This document shows positions 1 through 6,670 of a stretch of 7,440 nucleotides of DNA, in pieces. The translations under genes were made by a program, and so were the position numbers. The stretch's first letter is position 1. The number at the start of each line of letters is the position of its first letter. The DNA is from an uncultured Thalassospira sp. Its GTDB lineage: Bacteria > Pseudomonadota > Alphaproteobacteria > Rhodospirillales_A > Thalassospiraceae. The notes beneath the pieces are model-generated. The model was not told where the DNA came from. It ran no database searches and saw only the letters and a program-made list of their open reading frames with translations. The DNA lies in the NCBI GenBank assembly GCA_946885765.1, contig CAMPHD010000159.1, positions 1 through 7,440 of the forward strand, written 5' to 3'.

Positions 1-241
1 GTTCATCAACAGGGGGCTTACGCAACGCCTCGGCCTCCAGCGCACTTGCGGTTGTGACCATACGTTTTGGCCGGGCCGTCGGTCTTTGGGTAATTTCAAC
101 TGTCGCGGCCTTTGCCGGGACCGCAGCCGACTTTTCACTGCCGCCGGAAGGCCTTTTCTGCGCTGTCTTTGCACGAGAAGAGGCTTTGGGTCGGGTTGTT
201 TTAGCTGAACCGGGTGCAGTTTTTTTGCGAGGAGTCACCAT
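1..241 (-). CDS. Basic Lys/Ala/Pro-rich protein of unknown function, N-terminal 80 residues only
   Basis: This is the 5' part of a minus-strand gene that runs off the left edge, so 80 codons are visible. I do not recognise it. The visible part starts MVTPRKKTAPGSAK and is strongly basic: I count 18 Lys/Arg against 6 Asp/Glu. It is rich in Ala, Thr, Ser and Pro, with no membrane segment or signal peptide, and looks disordered. Acidic residues appear only towards the end (ALEAEALRKPPVDE), where a folded or helical region may begin. Such tails occur in alphaproteobacterial phasins, nucleoid-associated proteins and RNA- or DNA-binding proteins, but nothing here decides between them. The ATG at 239-241 is well supported by an exact AGGAGGT six bases upstream; a GTG is the second codon. 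A promoter candidate lies about 55 bases upstream. The plus-strand frame across this stretch has no comparable start signal and is taken as a shadow. Confidence 0.7.
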   Translation of the reverse strand, partial: MVTPRKKTAPGSAKTTRPKASSRAKTAQKRPSGGSEKSAAVPAKAATVEITQRPTARPKRMVTTASALEAEALRKPPVDE

Positions 242-247
242 GTGTCG

Positions 248-254
248 ACCTCCT
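248..254 (-). promoter_or_regulatory. Strong ribosome binding site of the left-edge gene
   Basis: Read on the minus strand this is AGGAGGT, a full match to the anti-Shine-Dalgarno core, six bases before the ATG at 239-241. It fixes the start of the partial gene and suggests efficient translation. Confidence 0.75.
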
Positions 255-296
255 GGGACTGGGCTTGCATTCAAGATAATGCTGCGTCGCAACATA

Positions 297-326
297 ACCC
301 TAGATGGAACAACCATGTCGCGTCAA
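297..326 (-). promoter_or_regulatory. Candidate sigma-70 promoter of the left-edge gene
   Basis: On the minus strand a TTGACG (-35, bases 321-326) is followed after 18 bases by TAGGGT (-10, bases 297-302), which is preceded by C. The -35 matches the consensus at five of six positions. The -10 keeps the first TA and the final T only. The predicted start of transcription would be near base 290, giving a leader of about 50 bases that contains the AGGAGGT site. Position and orientation fit the gene at 1-241; no experiment backs it. Confidence 0.45.
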
Positions 327-391
327 GATAGCTTTGGTGACATTTTTGTATGGAAGATCATGGCAATCAGAATCGATAAAACTGTCCCGTT

Positions 392-437
392 GCAATCGCC
401 GAAATCGATATTCAAAAACCGGATTTCGTTCAATTGC
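392..437. repeat. Imperfect inverted repeat (two-part stem)
   Basis: The inner arms CGAAATC (400-406) and GATTTCG (422-428) are perfectly complementary over 7 bp around a 15-base loop. The outer arms GCAAT (392-396) and ATTGC (433-437) add 5 bp, separated from the inner stem by an internal loop of 3 and 4 bases. It lies about 66 bases upstream of the -35 of the left-edge gene. It may be a protein-binding site, a structured RNA element or chance; the sequence alone does not tell. Confidence 0.4.
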
Positions 438-485
438 TTAGGCGACAAGTTACGCTAATCCTGACATTCAGCAGGCAGAAAAACA

Positions 486-517
486 AAAAATGGCACACAA
501 CATTGCGTGCCATTTTT
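486..517 (-). terminator. Rho-independent terminator of the lipoprotein gene
   Basis: An 11-bp perfect stem (486-496 with 507-517, core ATGGCAC/GTGCCAT) encloses a 10-base loop. Read on the minus strand it lies about 27 bases after the stop codon of the lipoprotein gene and is followed by a T-rich run, so it fits as that gene's terminator. The plus-strand reading also ends in TTTTT, so it could act in both directions, though no plus-strand gene precedes it. Confidence 0.85.
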
Positions 518-543
518 ATTTGTGCGCTCGACCCTGAAAATTC

Positions 544-1293
544 TTATCGCAGCTGATTTCCGCGAACCGTGCGATAGAAATAGCGGGACTCGGCCTGTTT
601 ATCATTCTTGCTGAAAAACGGGTCAGGTTGCTTTGGCGTTCCAAAAGCAGGCGGCTGTGGCAGCGGCTTTTCCAGACCGGAAAGATTTTCAATCACATTC
701 GGGAATGTCAAAGCGCGCAGGTCATCCTTGGCAGATGTCCAGGCTGCAAGCGTGATGTTTTGCGATGAACATCCAATCGCCACCCAATAATAATCGTCGG
801 AATGCAATCGCAGACCATCACGGCTTTGATACCCGAAACCGTCAGCCTGAAGTGCATCGGTCAGCGCAAGATATTGCCCGCGCGAGAGAGTTTCCCGCGA
901 TTCTGTGCCACCGAAGGCACCAAGCGGTGCTGTCACCTCGACATTAACCTGACTGACATCAAGCGGACCGAAGATTCGCGACACCATTTCAAACTGCTCG
1001 CTTCCGGTTTGCGGGATCAGATCGAAACTTCGTGTTTCTTTATAATAATCAGCATTATAGACAATGCGAATCCGGCCCTCTGCATCGCCAGCAGAACATG
1101 CCGTCCGGATGTCATCCGCATTGATAAACGAGAACCAGCTTCCTTTGCGCACCAGCGGATTTTCGATATCGCTTGTGCCGGTGAAACTGCATGCCGAAAG
1201 GGCAATCAGACCAGCAACAGAAAAGGCGCCTGTTCTTAAAATTGGTGATTTTCTTCCTATCTTACTGACAGCAGACAGTATTTTTTTTCGCAT
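544..1293 (-). CDS. Predicted outer-membrane lipoprotein of unknown function
   Basis: The gene encodes 249 residues and I cannot name a family. Residues 1-34 form a lipoprotein signal: basic n-region (MRKKIL, KIGRK), a hydrophobic stretch (residues 22-32) and lipobox L-S-A-C with the lipidated Cys35. Residue +2 is Ser rather than Asp, which by the E. coli Lol rule predicts the outer membrane. The mature part has aromatic-rich segments (GSWFSF, DDYYWVAIG) and two further cysteines, C66 and C175, that could form a disulfide. A low-complexity Pro-rich linker lies at about 208-224 before a basic, Tyr-rich tail. The frame stays open upstream to 1563, but that extension would bury the signal peptide and overlap the divergent carboxypeptidase gene. 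The ATG at 1291-1293 has GAGG five bases upstream, so I use it. The gene is divergent from the carboxypeptidase and followed by a strong terminator, so it is probably monocistronic. An envelope or cell-wall role is only inferred from location. Confidence 0.8.
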   Translation of the reverse strand: MRKKILSAVSKIGRKSPILRTGAFSVAGLIALSACSFTGTSDIENPLVRKGSWFSFINADDIRTACSAGDAEGRIRIVYNADYYKETRSFDLIPQTGSEQFEMVSRIFGPLDVSQVNVEVTAPLGAFGGTESRETLSRGQYLALTDALQADGFGYQSRDGLRLHSDDYYWVAIGCSSQNITLAAWTSAKDDLRALTFPNVIENLSGLEKPLPQPPAFGTPKQPDPFFSKNDKQAESRYFYRTVRGNQLR

Positions 1294-1298
1294 TCGAT

Positions 1299-1302
1299 CC
1301 TC
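1299..1302 (-). promoter_or_regulatory. Ribosome binding site deciding the lipoprotein start
   Basis: On the minus strand GAGG (within CGAGGATCG) lies five bases before the ATG at 1291-1293. It supports the short start that exposes the lipoprotein signal peptide over the longer open frame beginning at 1563. Confidence 0.6.
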
Positions 1303-1467
1303 GATTTTTAACCTTTTGCCGGATATAAATTGAGTCTGACGAAAAAATGAGACCGCAGCAAGGCGGCAAATCAGTTTATCCGGACACGCGTTAAGCATTT
1401 TTTTAATGCCGCGATGAGATACTGACCATATTTCGTCTTGGGGATCACCAAAAGCCGAGCCCGTAAA

Positions 1468-2775
1468 ATGCGTTTTAAGACCCGTCCTGGGCCAAAAGCG
1501 ATGGCCACCGTTAGCGATCAAAGTCGACCGATGTGGCAATCGCAAGGTCTCAGGATTTGCCATGCCCTGTCTGTTCTGATGCTGATCATCTCTGCCGTTG
1601 TGTTAACAACGCCGGAGGCGATGGCGCGCACCTATACCGCGATGGTGATCGACGCCGAAACCGGCGACGTGCTGCATGAATATCGCCCCGATCACAAGGT
1701 ATACCCGGCCTCGTTGACCAAGATCATGACGCTTTACATGCTGTTTGATGCTCTTGATACCGGCAAGGTATCGCTTTCAACCCGCATGGAAGTTTCCAAA
1801 CGCGCTTGGGGGCAAGCCCCATCGAAGCTTGGCGTTCAACCTGGTGAAACAATTTCGGTAAAAGATGCCATTCTTGCGCTCGTCACCAAATCGGCGAATG
1901 ATATTGCGGTCGTGGTCGCCGAACATATTGGTGGAACCGAAATAAAATTTGCGCAGATGATGACCGCCAAAGCGCGTCAGATCGGCATGAAAAACACCAC
2001 GTTCCGCAATGCGTCCGGTCTTCCGAACCGCGGCCAGTTGACCACTGCGCGTGATATGATTCGCCTCGCCGTATCGCTTCGCAAGGATTACGGCACTTAC
2101 TATCACTATTTCAGCGTCCAGAAATTCAGTTATGGCAAGCGCACCTATGGCAACCATAACAATCTTTTGGCCTCCTATTATGGTACCGATGGTATCAAAA
2201 CCGGCTACATCAATGCGTCGGGCTTTAACCTGGTGGCCTCGGTCAACCGGAATGGACGCCGTCTGATTGGCGTTGTGTTTGGTGGCCGAACGGCACGATC
2301 ACGCGATGACCAGATGAAGAAGCTTCTTGATCAGGCCTATGTCGACCTTAAGAAAGACGGTGAAATCATTGCACCGCGTCCGCGCATCAGCCCGGATGGT
2401 AAAATTCTTCCGGCCGATACCCAGTTGCTGATGGCCAAGCAAAACAATGCGAACGAGGCAGAGCAACCCGGTCGCATTGACACCGAAACCGTTGTTGCAC
2501 GCCTGACACCGGAAGCCGGTGGCTGGGGCATTCAGGTTGGTGCGTTCAGCGATCAGCGACGCGCACAGGAAGCCGTCCTTGCAGCGGCACGCACCGCACC
2601 GGACGTTCTTCGCCTGACCCGTGCAGCGGTCGAACAGCAAAGCAACGGATCGGGTATTGTTTATCGGGCTCGTTTGCTTGGATTTGGAGGAGAGCAGGAA
2701 GCACGCAGTGCCTGCGCAGCCCTTCGCAAGGAAAAGGTCGCCTGCATCCCGGTCAATGCCGGTGACGCTGGCTAG
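1468..2775 (+). CDS. D-alanyl-D-alanine carboxypeptidase (peptidase S11) with C-terminal SPOR domain
   Basis: This is a low-molecular-weight penicillin-binding protein of the DacA/DacF type. The family removes the terminal D-Ala from peptidoglycan pentapeptides in the periplasm, limiting crosslinking. The protein has 435 residues counted from the ATG at 1468. A signal peptide with hydrophobic core ALSVLMLIISAVVL ends at a likely AMA cleavage site (residues 51-53). All three catalytic motifs are present: S-L-T-K (nucleophile S82, K85), S-A-N (142-144) and K-T-G (244-246). A low-complexity linker (about 305-350) leads to a SPOR domain (about 352-430, GGWGIQVGAFSDQ onward), a fold that binds denuded glycan at division sites. 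The C-terminal amphipathic anchor of classical PBP5 is absent, so SPOR may do the targeting. The start is uncertain: there is a TTG at 1438 and ATGs at 1468, 1501 and 1531, none with a good Shine-Dalgarno. The ATG at 1531 would give a signal peptide of usual length. A strong terminator follows. Confidence 0.92.
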   Translation: MRFKTRPGPKAMATVSDQSRPMWQSQGLRICHALSVLMLIISAVVLTTPEAMARTYTAMVIDAETGDVLHEYRPDHKVYPASLTKIMTLYMLFDALDTGKVSLSTRMEVSKRAWGQAPSKLGVQPGETISVKDAILALVTKSANDIAVVVAEHIGGTEIKFAQMMTAKARQIGMKNTTFRNASGLPNRGQLTTARDMIRLAVSLRKDYGTYYHYFSVQKFSYGKRTYGNHNNLLASYYGTDGIKTGYINASGFNLVASVNRNGRRLIGVVFGGRTARSRDDQMKKLLDQAYVDLKKDGEIIAPRPRISPDGKILPADTQLLMAKQNNANEAEQPGRIDTETVVARLTPEAGGWGIQVGAFSDQRRAQEAVLAAARTAPDVLRLTRAAVEQQSNGSGIVYRARLLGFGGEQEARSACAALRKEKVACIPVNAGDAG

Positions 2776-2793
2776 CATTCCCACGTATAAATC

Positions 2794-2829
2794 AAAAAAG
2801 CCCGCTGAATTGCTTCAGCGGGCTTTTTT
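2794..2829. terminator. Bidirectional Rho-independent terminator between convergent genes
   Basis: A perfect 16-bp stem (2794-2809 with 2814-2829) closes on a TTGC tetraloop. The inner ten pairs are the GC-rich AGCCCGCTGAA-type core, flanked by A6 on the left and T6 on the right. It therefore ends transcripts in either direction. It lies 18 bases after the carboxypeptidase stop and 20 bases after the mutase stop, serving both. Confidence 0.95.
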
Positions 2830-2849
2830 GTTGGTTTGTTCCTGATGCC

Positions 2850-4265
2850 CTAGTGACCACCACCCGGCGCAAAGAAATCATCCGAGGTCAGGCCGCTTTT
2901 TTGCAACTGTGCGGTCACCTGCGTTTTCAAACGCCCCAGACCGTCTTCATCAGCAGCCTCACAACGGGCAACGATTGCAGGCTGGGTGTTGGATGCACGC
3001 AGCAACCACCAGCCGTCATCCGTACTGACACGAACACCGTCAATACCGCTGACTTCGGCACCGGCTTCGGACAAGCGACCACGCACTTCCTCGATCAGGG
3101 CAAACTTGCGATCATCCGGGCAGTCGATACGGGTTTCCGGGGTATTGACTGCCACGGGCATGGCATCGCGCCAATCATCAAGGCTTTTGCCGCTCTGGAC
3201 CAGAATACGATACAGCCGCACAGCGGCATACATCGCATCATCATAGCCATAGTAACGCTCTGCAAAGAAGATATGGCCGCTCATCTCACCGGCGATGGGG
3301 GCCTTTGATTCAACCATTTTGGTTTTGATCAGCGAATGGCCGGTCTTCCACATGATGGCATTGCCGCCAAGACGGGTGACCTCGTCAAACAGCGTCTGGC
3401 TGGCTTTGACATCGGCAATGATCGATGCGCCCGGCAGACGACCGAGAACGTCGGCGGCATAAATCTGCAGCAGCTGATCGCCCCATAAGACACGCCCCTG
3501 CCCGTCAACAACACCGATACGGTCACCGTCGCCATCAAAGGCAACACCCCAGTCCGCATTCAGCGATGCCACCTTGGCCTTCAGATCGACCAAATTGGCT
3601 TCGACCGTCGGGTCCGGATGATGATTGGGGAAAGTGCCATCGATCTCGTCAAACAGCAGATGGTGGTTGCCCGGAAGCTTTGCGGTCAGTTTGCGAACCA
3701 CATCGCCCGCAGCACCATTGCCACAGTCCCAGACAATCGTCATCGGCTTGACGACATCACAATCAAGTTCGGCCAGCAACCGTTCGACATAATGGTCTTC
3801 GATATCGATGTCACTGACTGCGCCGTTTCCGGTTTCAAAATCGCCCGATGCGGCAATCTTGCCCAGTTCCTGAATGGCTTCGCCAAACACCGACTTTCCA
3901 GCATTGAGCATCTTGAAGCCATTGTAATTTGACGGGTTATGCGAACCGGTAACCATGATGCCGGCGTCGGTTTTCTGATCGTAAACCGTAAAATAAAGCA
4001 TCGGTGTTGGTCCGCGCCCGATCCGGACCACATCACAGCCCGTCGACGCAATCCCCTCGACAAGGGCGCTTGCCAGTTCGGGCGAACTCAGACGTCCGTC
4101 CCGGCCAACGGCAACCCTTTTTCCGCCAGACTGGCGCACCTTGGTACCAAATGCCTTGCCAAGAGCAAGCGCATCGGCCACATGCAGGGTTTCGCCCACG
4201 ACACCGCGCACATCATATTCGCGCAATACGGAAGGATCAAATTTGTGTCCGGCAGAGATGGTCAT
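2850..4265 (-). CDS. Phosphomannomutase/phosphoglucomutase (alpha-D-phosphohexomutase)
   Basis: This 471-residue cytoplasmic enzyme is of the AlgC/ManB class, which interconverts hexose 6- and 1-phosphates (mannose and glucose) through a phosphoserine. All four family signatures are visible: the phosphoserine loop TGSHNP (106-111, Ser108), the Mg-binding DGDGDR (244-249), the sugar-specificity loop GEMSGH (326-331) and the phosphate-binding RASNTQP (423-429). GEMSGH is the dual-specificity PMM/PGM type as in Pseudomonas aeruginosa AlgC, and the length is close to that protein's. It is the last gene of the galU-ugd cluster, 8 bases after the ugd stop. Its GGAGG lies inside the last ugd codons, 12 bases before the ATG, suggesting translational coupling. 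In this setting glucose-6-phosphate to glucose-1-phosphate feeding GalU is the most likely role; GDP-mannose supply is also possible. The tail ends in a short Gly-rich GGGH. Confidence 0.93.
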   Translation of the reverse strand: MTISAGHKFDPSVLREYDVRGVVGETLHVADALALGKAFGTKVRQSGGKRVAVGRDGRLSSPELASALVEGIASTGCDVVRIGRGPTPMLYFTVYDQKTDAGIMVTGSHNPSNYNGFKMLNAGKSVFGEAIQELGKIAASGDFETGNGAVSDIDIEDHYVERLLAELDCDVVKPMTIVWDCGNGAAGDVVRKLTAKLPGNHHLLFDEIDGTFPNHHPDPTVEANLVDLKAKVASLNADWGVAFDGDGDRIGVVDGQGRVLWGDQLLQIYAADVLGRLPGASIIADVKASQTLFDEVTRLGGNAIMWKTGHSLIKTKMVESKAPIAGEMSGHIFFAERYYGYDDAMYAAVRLYRILVQSGKSLDDWRDAMPVAVNTPETRIDCPDDRKFALIEEVRGRLSEAGAEVSGIDGVRVSTDDGWWLLRASNTQPAIVARCEAADEDGLGRLKTQVTAQLQKSGLTSDDFFAPGGGH

Positions 4266-4273
4266 ATTTTAAC

Positions 4274-5590
4274 TTAGCCTCCGATTGATGCTCGCCCGAT
4301 GCAGGAATAGCTGAAACCCTGTTCCGCCATTTCAGCGGGGTCATATACATTTCGCAAATCCACCACGATAGGGTGTTTAAGCGTAGATTTGATGCGATCC
4401 AGATCCATGCCGCGGAACTCGTTCCACTCGGTCAGGACCACCATCGCGTCGGCACCTTGAAGTGCTTCATAGGCGCCTTCACAGTAAACGATGTCCTCAA
4501 GAAGCTTTCTGGATTCCTCCATGGCTTCCGGGTCGAATGCCCGAACCGTTGCACCGGCCGCAATCAGGGCAGGAACGATATCAAGGCTGGGTGCATCACG
4601 CATATCGTCGGTGTTTGGCTTGAATGCCAGACCAAGGATGCCGATGGTTTTACCCGAAACCGAACCACCGCATGCCGAAATGATGCGGTCAGCCATGGCC
4701 TTTTTACGCCGGGCATTCACATCGACCACAGTTTCAATAATGCGTAGCGGGCTATTATGTTCCTGCGCGGTGCGAACCAATGCCAGAGTATCTTTCGGGA
4801 AGCATGACCCGCCGTAACCCGGCCCCGGATGCAGGAATTTCTTTCCGATGCGGCCATCAAGGCCAATCCCGCGCGCCACATCATGGACATCGGCGCCAAC
4901 TTTCTCGCAAAGGTCGGCAATTTCATTGATGAACGTGATTTTGGCGGCCAGGAAGGTATTGGCTGCGTATTTGATCATTTCCGACGTTTCACGCGTGGTG
5001 AACACAATCGGCGTTTCGATCAGATAAAGCGGACGGTACAAGTCACGCATGACGTCGCGTGCGCGTTCATTACTTGTCCCGATGACCACACGATCCGGGC
5101 GCATGAAATCACCGATTGCCGAACCTTCGCGCAGGAATTCAGGGTTCGAGACCACGGCAAATTCCGCATCCGGACGGCGTTCACGAATAATGCGTTCGAC
5201 TTCGCGGCCCGTCCCGACAGGTACTGTCGATTTCGTCACGATGACGGTGAAGCCTTCGATGGCGTCGGCAATTTCCTCGGCGGCAGCATAAACGTAGCTG
5301 AGATCGGCATGACCATCACCGCGGCGGGTCGGTGTTCCCACTGCAATGAAGATTGCCTCGGCACCTTTTACCCCTTCCTTAAGGTCGGTAGTGAATTTCA
5401 GGCGCCCGGCTTTCACGTTGTTTTCGACAAGAACATCCAGCCCCGGTTCGTAGATCGGCATGATGCCGTCTTCGAGACGGGCTATCTTGTTTTCGTCCTT
5501 ATCCACACAGATGACTTCTGTGCCGAACTCCGAGAAACAGGCACCGGAAACGAGCCCCACATATCCGGTACCGATCATTGCTACGCGCAT
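4274..5590 (-). CDS. ugd: UDP-glucose 6-dehydrogenase
   Basis: This cytoplasmic enzyme has 438 residues, normal for the bacterial family. It oxidises UDP-glucose twice with NAD+ to UDP-glucuronate, the donor for acidic polysaccharides and the precursor of several other nucleotide sugars. An N-terminal Rossmann fold carries GTGYVG (7-12) and an acidic residue at the end of the second strand (VD, 29-30). The catalytic region shows NPEFLREGSA (149-158), K207 and N211 in MIKYAANTFLAAK, and the nucleophile Cys263 in GYGGSCFPKD with Asp267. The C-terminal UDP-binding domain has GLAFKPNTDDMRDAPS (320-335). These match the S. pyogenes enzyme's catalytic set with an offset of three. The ATG at 5588-5590 has AGGG nine bases upstream. 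It sits between galU, its substrate supplier, and the hexose mutase. Bacterial members can be regulated by tyrosine phosphorylation; nothing here shows that. Confidence 0.96.
   Translation of the reverse strand: MRVAMIGTGYVGLVSGACFSEFGTEVICVDKDENKIARLEDGIMPIYEPGLDVLVENNVKAGRLKFTTDLKEGVKGAEAIFIAVGTPTRRGDGHADLSYVYAAAEEIADAIEGFTVIVTKSTVPVGTGREVERIIRERRPDAEFAVVSNPEFLREGSAIGDFMRPDRVVIGTSNERARDVMRDLYRPLYLIETPIVFTTRETSEMIKYAANTFLAAKITFINEIADLCEKVGADVHDVARGIGLDGRIGKKFLHPGPGYGGSCFPKDTLALVRTAQEHNSPLRIIETVVDVNARRKKAMADRIISACGGSVSGKTIGILGLAFKPNTDDMRDAPSLDIVPALIAAGATVRAFDPEAMEESRKLLEDIVYCEGAYEALQGADAMVVLTEWNEFRGMDLDRIKSTLKHPIVVDLRNVYDPAEMAEQGFSYSCIGRASIGG
4278..4282 (-). promoter_or_regulatory. Ribosome binding site of the mutase gene inside the ugd 3' end
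   Basis: On the minus strand GGAGG forms the last Gly-Gly codons of ugd, just before its TAA, and lies 12 bases before the mutase ATG. The spacing is a little long. Ribosomes ending on ugd would cover this site, which fits coupled translation. Confidence 0.55.
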
Positions 5591-5599
5591 GAATTTTTA

Positions 5600-5603
5600 C
5601 CCT
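5600..5603 (-). promoter_or_regulatory. Ribosome binding site of ugd
   Basis: On the minus strand AGGG (in CAGGGTAA) lies nine bases before the ATG at 5588-5590. It is moderate in strength and sits just after the intercistronic inverted repeat. Confidence 0.5.
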
Positions 5604-5616
5604 GGTAGTGATAATA

Positions 5617-5648
5617 GCAGGCAGGATTCTGTCCCGGCTCCTGCCTGC
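5617..5648 (-). repeat. Perfect 10-bp inverted repeat between galU and ugd
   Basis: Arms GCAGGCAGGA (5617-5626) and TCCTGCCTGC (5639-5648) are exact reverse complements around a 12-base loop. It lies 20 bases after the galU stop and 26 bases before the ugd start. On the transcribed strand no T-run follows, so it is not a standard terminator. A stabilising intercistronic hairpin, a processing site or partial attenuation are the likely options. Confidence 0.7.
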
Positions 5649-5668
5649 ATATTTGAAATTGATATCTG

Positions 5669-6556
5669 TTATTCTGCGGCTTCGCCTTCGGCGAACTCGT
5701 GAATGAGATTGCGAACGTCATCGCGCATGTCTTCGCGTGCGAGCGCAAAGGACATGGTTGCCTTGAGGAAGCCGATCTTGTTGCCGCAATCGAAACGACG
5801 ACCTTCGAAGCGATAGCCATAGAACGGTACTTTTCCGATCATGGCGGCCAGTGCGTCGGTCAACTGGATTTCGTTACCAGCCCCGCGGGGAATATTTTCA
5901 AGGGTGTCAAAGATGCCCGGATCAAGGATATAGCGGCCAATGGCCGACAGGGTTGACGGTGCGTCTTCAGGCTTTGGTTTTTCGACCATGCCACATGCGC
6001 TGACCAGACGACCGTTAGTGCCTTCGACTTCAAGCACACCATAACGCTGGGTTTCCTCGCGCGGGACGTCCATGACGGCAACCATGTTGCCGCCGGTGCG
6101 GCCATAGCTTTCGACCATCTGCTTCATGCACGGGACTTTTGACTGGATCAGGTCATCTGCCAGCAAAACGACGAAAGGTTCGTCACCGACAAGAGATTTG
6201 GCACACAGAACGGCGTGACCAAGCCCCAGCGGATTGCCCTGACGGGTATAGGTCACACGACCGTTTTCCGGGATCATCGCAAGCGAGGTTTCCAGCGCAT
6301 CATGCTTGCCGCGCTCCATCAGGATTGCTTCGAGTTCGGCGGAACGATCAAAATGGTCTTCGATTGCGGTTTTGCCGCGACCGGTCACGAAAATGAATTC
6401 TTCGATGCCTGCCGCGATCGCCTCTTCAACGGCATACTGAATCAGCGGCTTGTCTACCACCGGCAACATTTCCTTCGGCATTGCCTTGGTTGCTGGCAAA
6501 AAACGGGTCCCCATACCCGCCACGGGGAATACAGCCTTCTTGATTCGCTTCGACAT
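5669..6556 (-). CDS. galU: UTP--glucose-1-phosphate uridylyltransferase
   Basis: This cytoplasmic nucleotidyltransferase makes UDP-glucose from glucose-1-phosphate and UTP. It has 295 residues, a usual length for GalU. The nucleotide-binding signature is at the N terminus: FPVAGMGTRFLPATKAMPKE (10-29), with LPVVDKPLIQYAVEE following. Further hallmarks are the metal/nucleotide site LLADDLI (131-137), VEKP (191-194), GRYIL (207-211), EIQLTDA (229-235) and FDCGNKIGFL (255-264). The frame is open for ten more codons to 6586. The ATG at 6554-6556 has AGAGGA eight bases upstream and begins right before the conserved fold (MSKRIKKAVF), so I choose it. It is the first gene of the UDP-glucuronate cluster. 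The 114 bases upstream show no clear terminator and no convincing promoter, so read-through from the J-protein gene is possible. Confidence 0.96.
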   Translation of the reverse strand: MSKRIKKAVFPVAGMGTRFLPATKAMPKEMLPVVDKPLIQYAVEEAIAAGIEEFIFVTGRGKTAIEDHFDRSAELEAILMERGKHDALETSLAMIPENGRVTYTRQGNPLGLGHAVLCAKSLVGDEPFVVLLADDLIQSKVPCMKQMVESYGRTGGNMVAVMDVPREETQRYGVLEVEGTNGRLVSACGMVEKPKPEDAPSTLSAIGRYILDPGIFDTLENIPRGAGNEIQLTDALAAMIGKVPFYGYRFEGRRFDCGNKIGFLKATMSFALAREDMRDDVRNLIHEFAEGEAAE

Positions 6557-6564
6557 GCCTTTTT

Positions 6565-6570
6565 TCCTCT
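6565..6570 (-). promoter_or_regulatory. Ribosome binding site deciding the galU start
   Basis: On the minus strand AGAGGA lies eight bases before the ATG at 6554-6556. It falls inside the alternative ten-codon extension and so favours the 295-residue protein. Confidence 0.7.
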
Positions 6571-6670
6571 GTTTTGACCGCGTCATATCCGCCTCATCCG
6601 CATTCGGCCAATCTTATGCTTCTGCCACATTTCAAGAACGCGGATCAAGCGAACGCGCTGTTTGTTCAGT

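Larger units (their letters stand above)
242..543. other. Gene-free stretch of 302 bases
   Basis: No convincing gene lies here. From left to right it holds the ribosome site and promoter of the left-edge gene, an imperfect dyad at 392-437, and the terminator of the lipoprotein gene at 486-517. A plus-strand open frame enters from the left as far as 458, but it is antisense to the left-edge gene, has no Shine-Dalgarno, and its composition looks non-coding. Confidence 0.6.

Noticed and set aside
54..458. Plus-strand open frame of 134 codons across the left edge and gene-free stretch
   Set aside because: It is antisense to a minus-strand gene with an exact Shine-Dalgarno, has no ribosome site of its own, and its sequence past 300 looks non-coding.
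1395..1409. Small palindrome GCATT-T5-AATGC in the divergent lipoprotein/carboxypeptidase gap
   Set aside because: The arms are only 5 bp and mostly AT around a T-run; too weak to call an operator or terminator.
1294..1563. N-terminal 90-codon extension of the lipoprotein gene
   Set aside because: It would bury a clear signal peptide and lipobox and overlap the divergent carboxypeptidase gene; the internal ATG has a Shine-Dalgarno.
4829..5608. Plus-strand open frame of 259 codons
   Set aside because: It is fully antisense to ugd, whose catalytic motifs are intact, and its product shows no recognisable domain.
6557..6586. Ten-codon extension at the galU start
   Set aside because: AGAGGA lies inside it at the right distance from the next ATG, which begins just before the conserved GalU fold.
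6587..6601. Short direct repeat ATCCGC-N3-ATCCGC upstream of galU
   Set aside because: Two 6-base copies are expected by chance in a sequence of this length and no third copy was seen.
6610..6640. Possible galU promoter TTGAAA...TAAGAT on the minus strand
   Set aside because: The spacer is only 13 bases, too short for sigma-70, and the -10 does not fit the heat-shock consensus.
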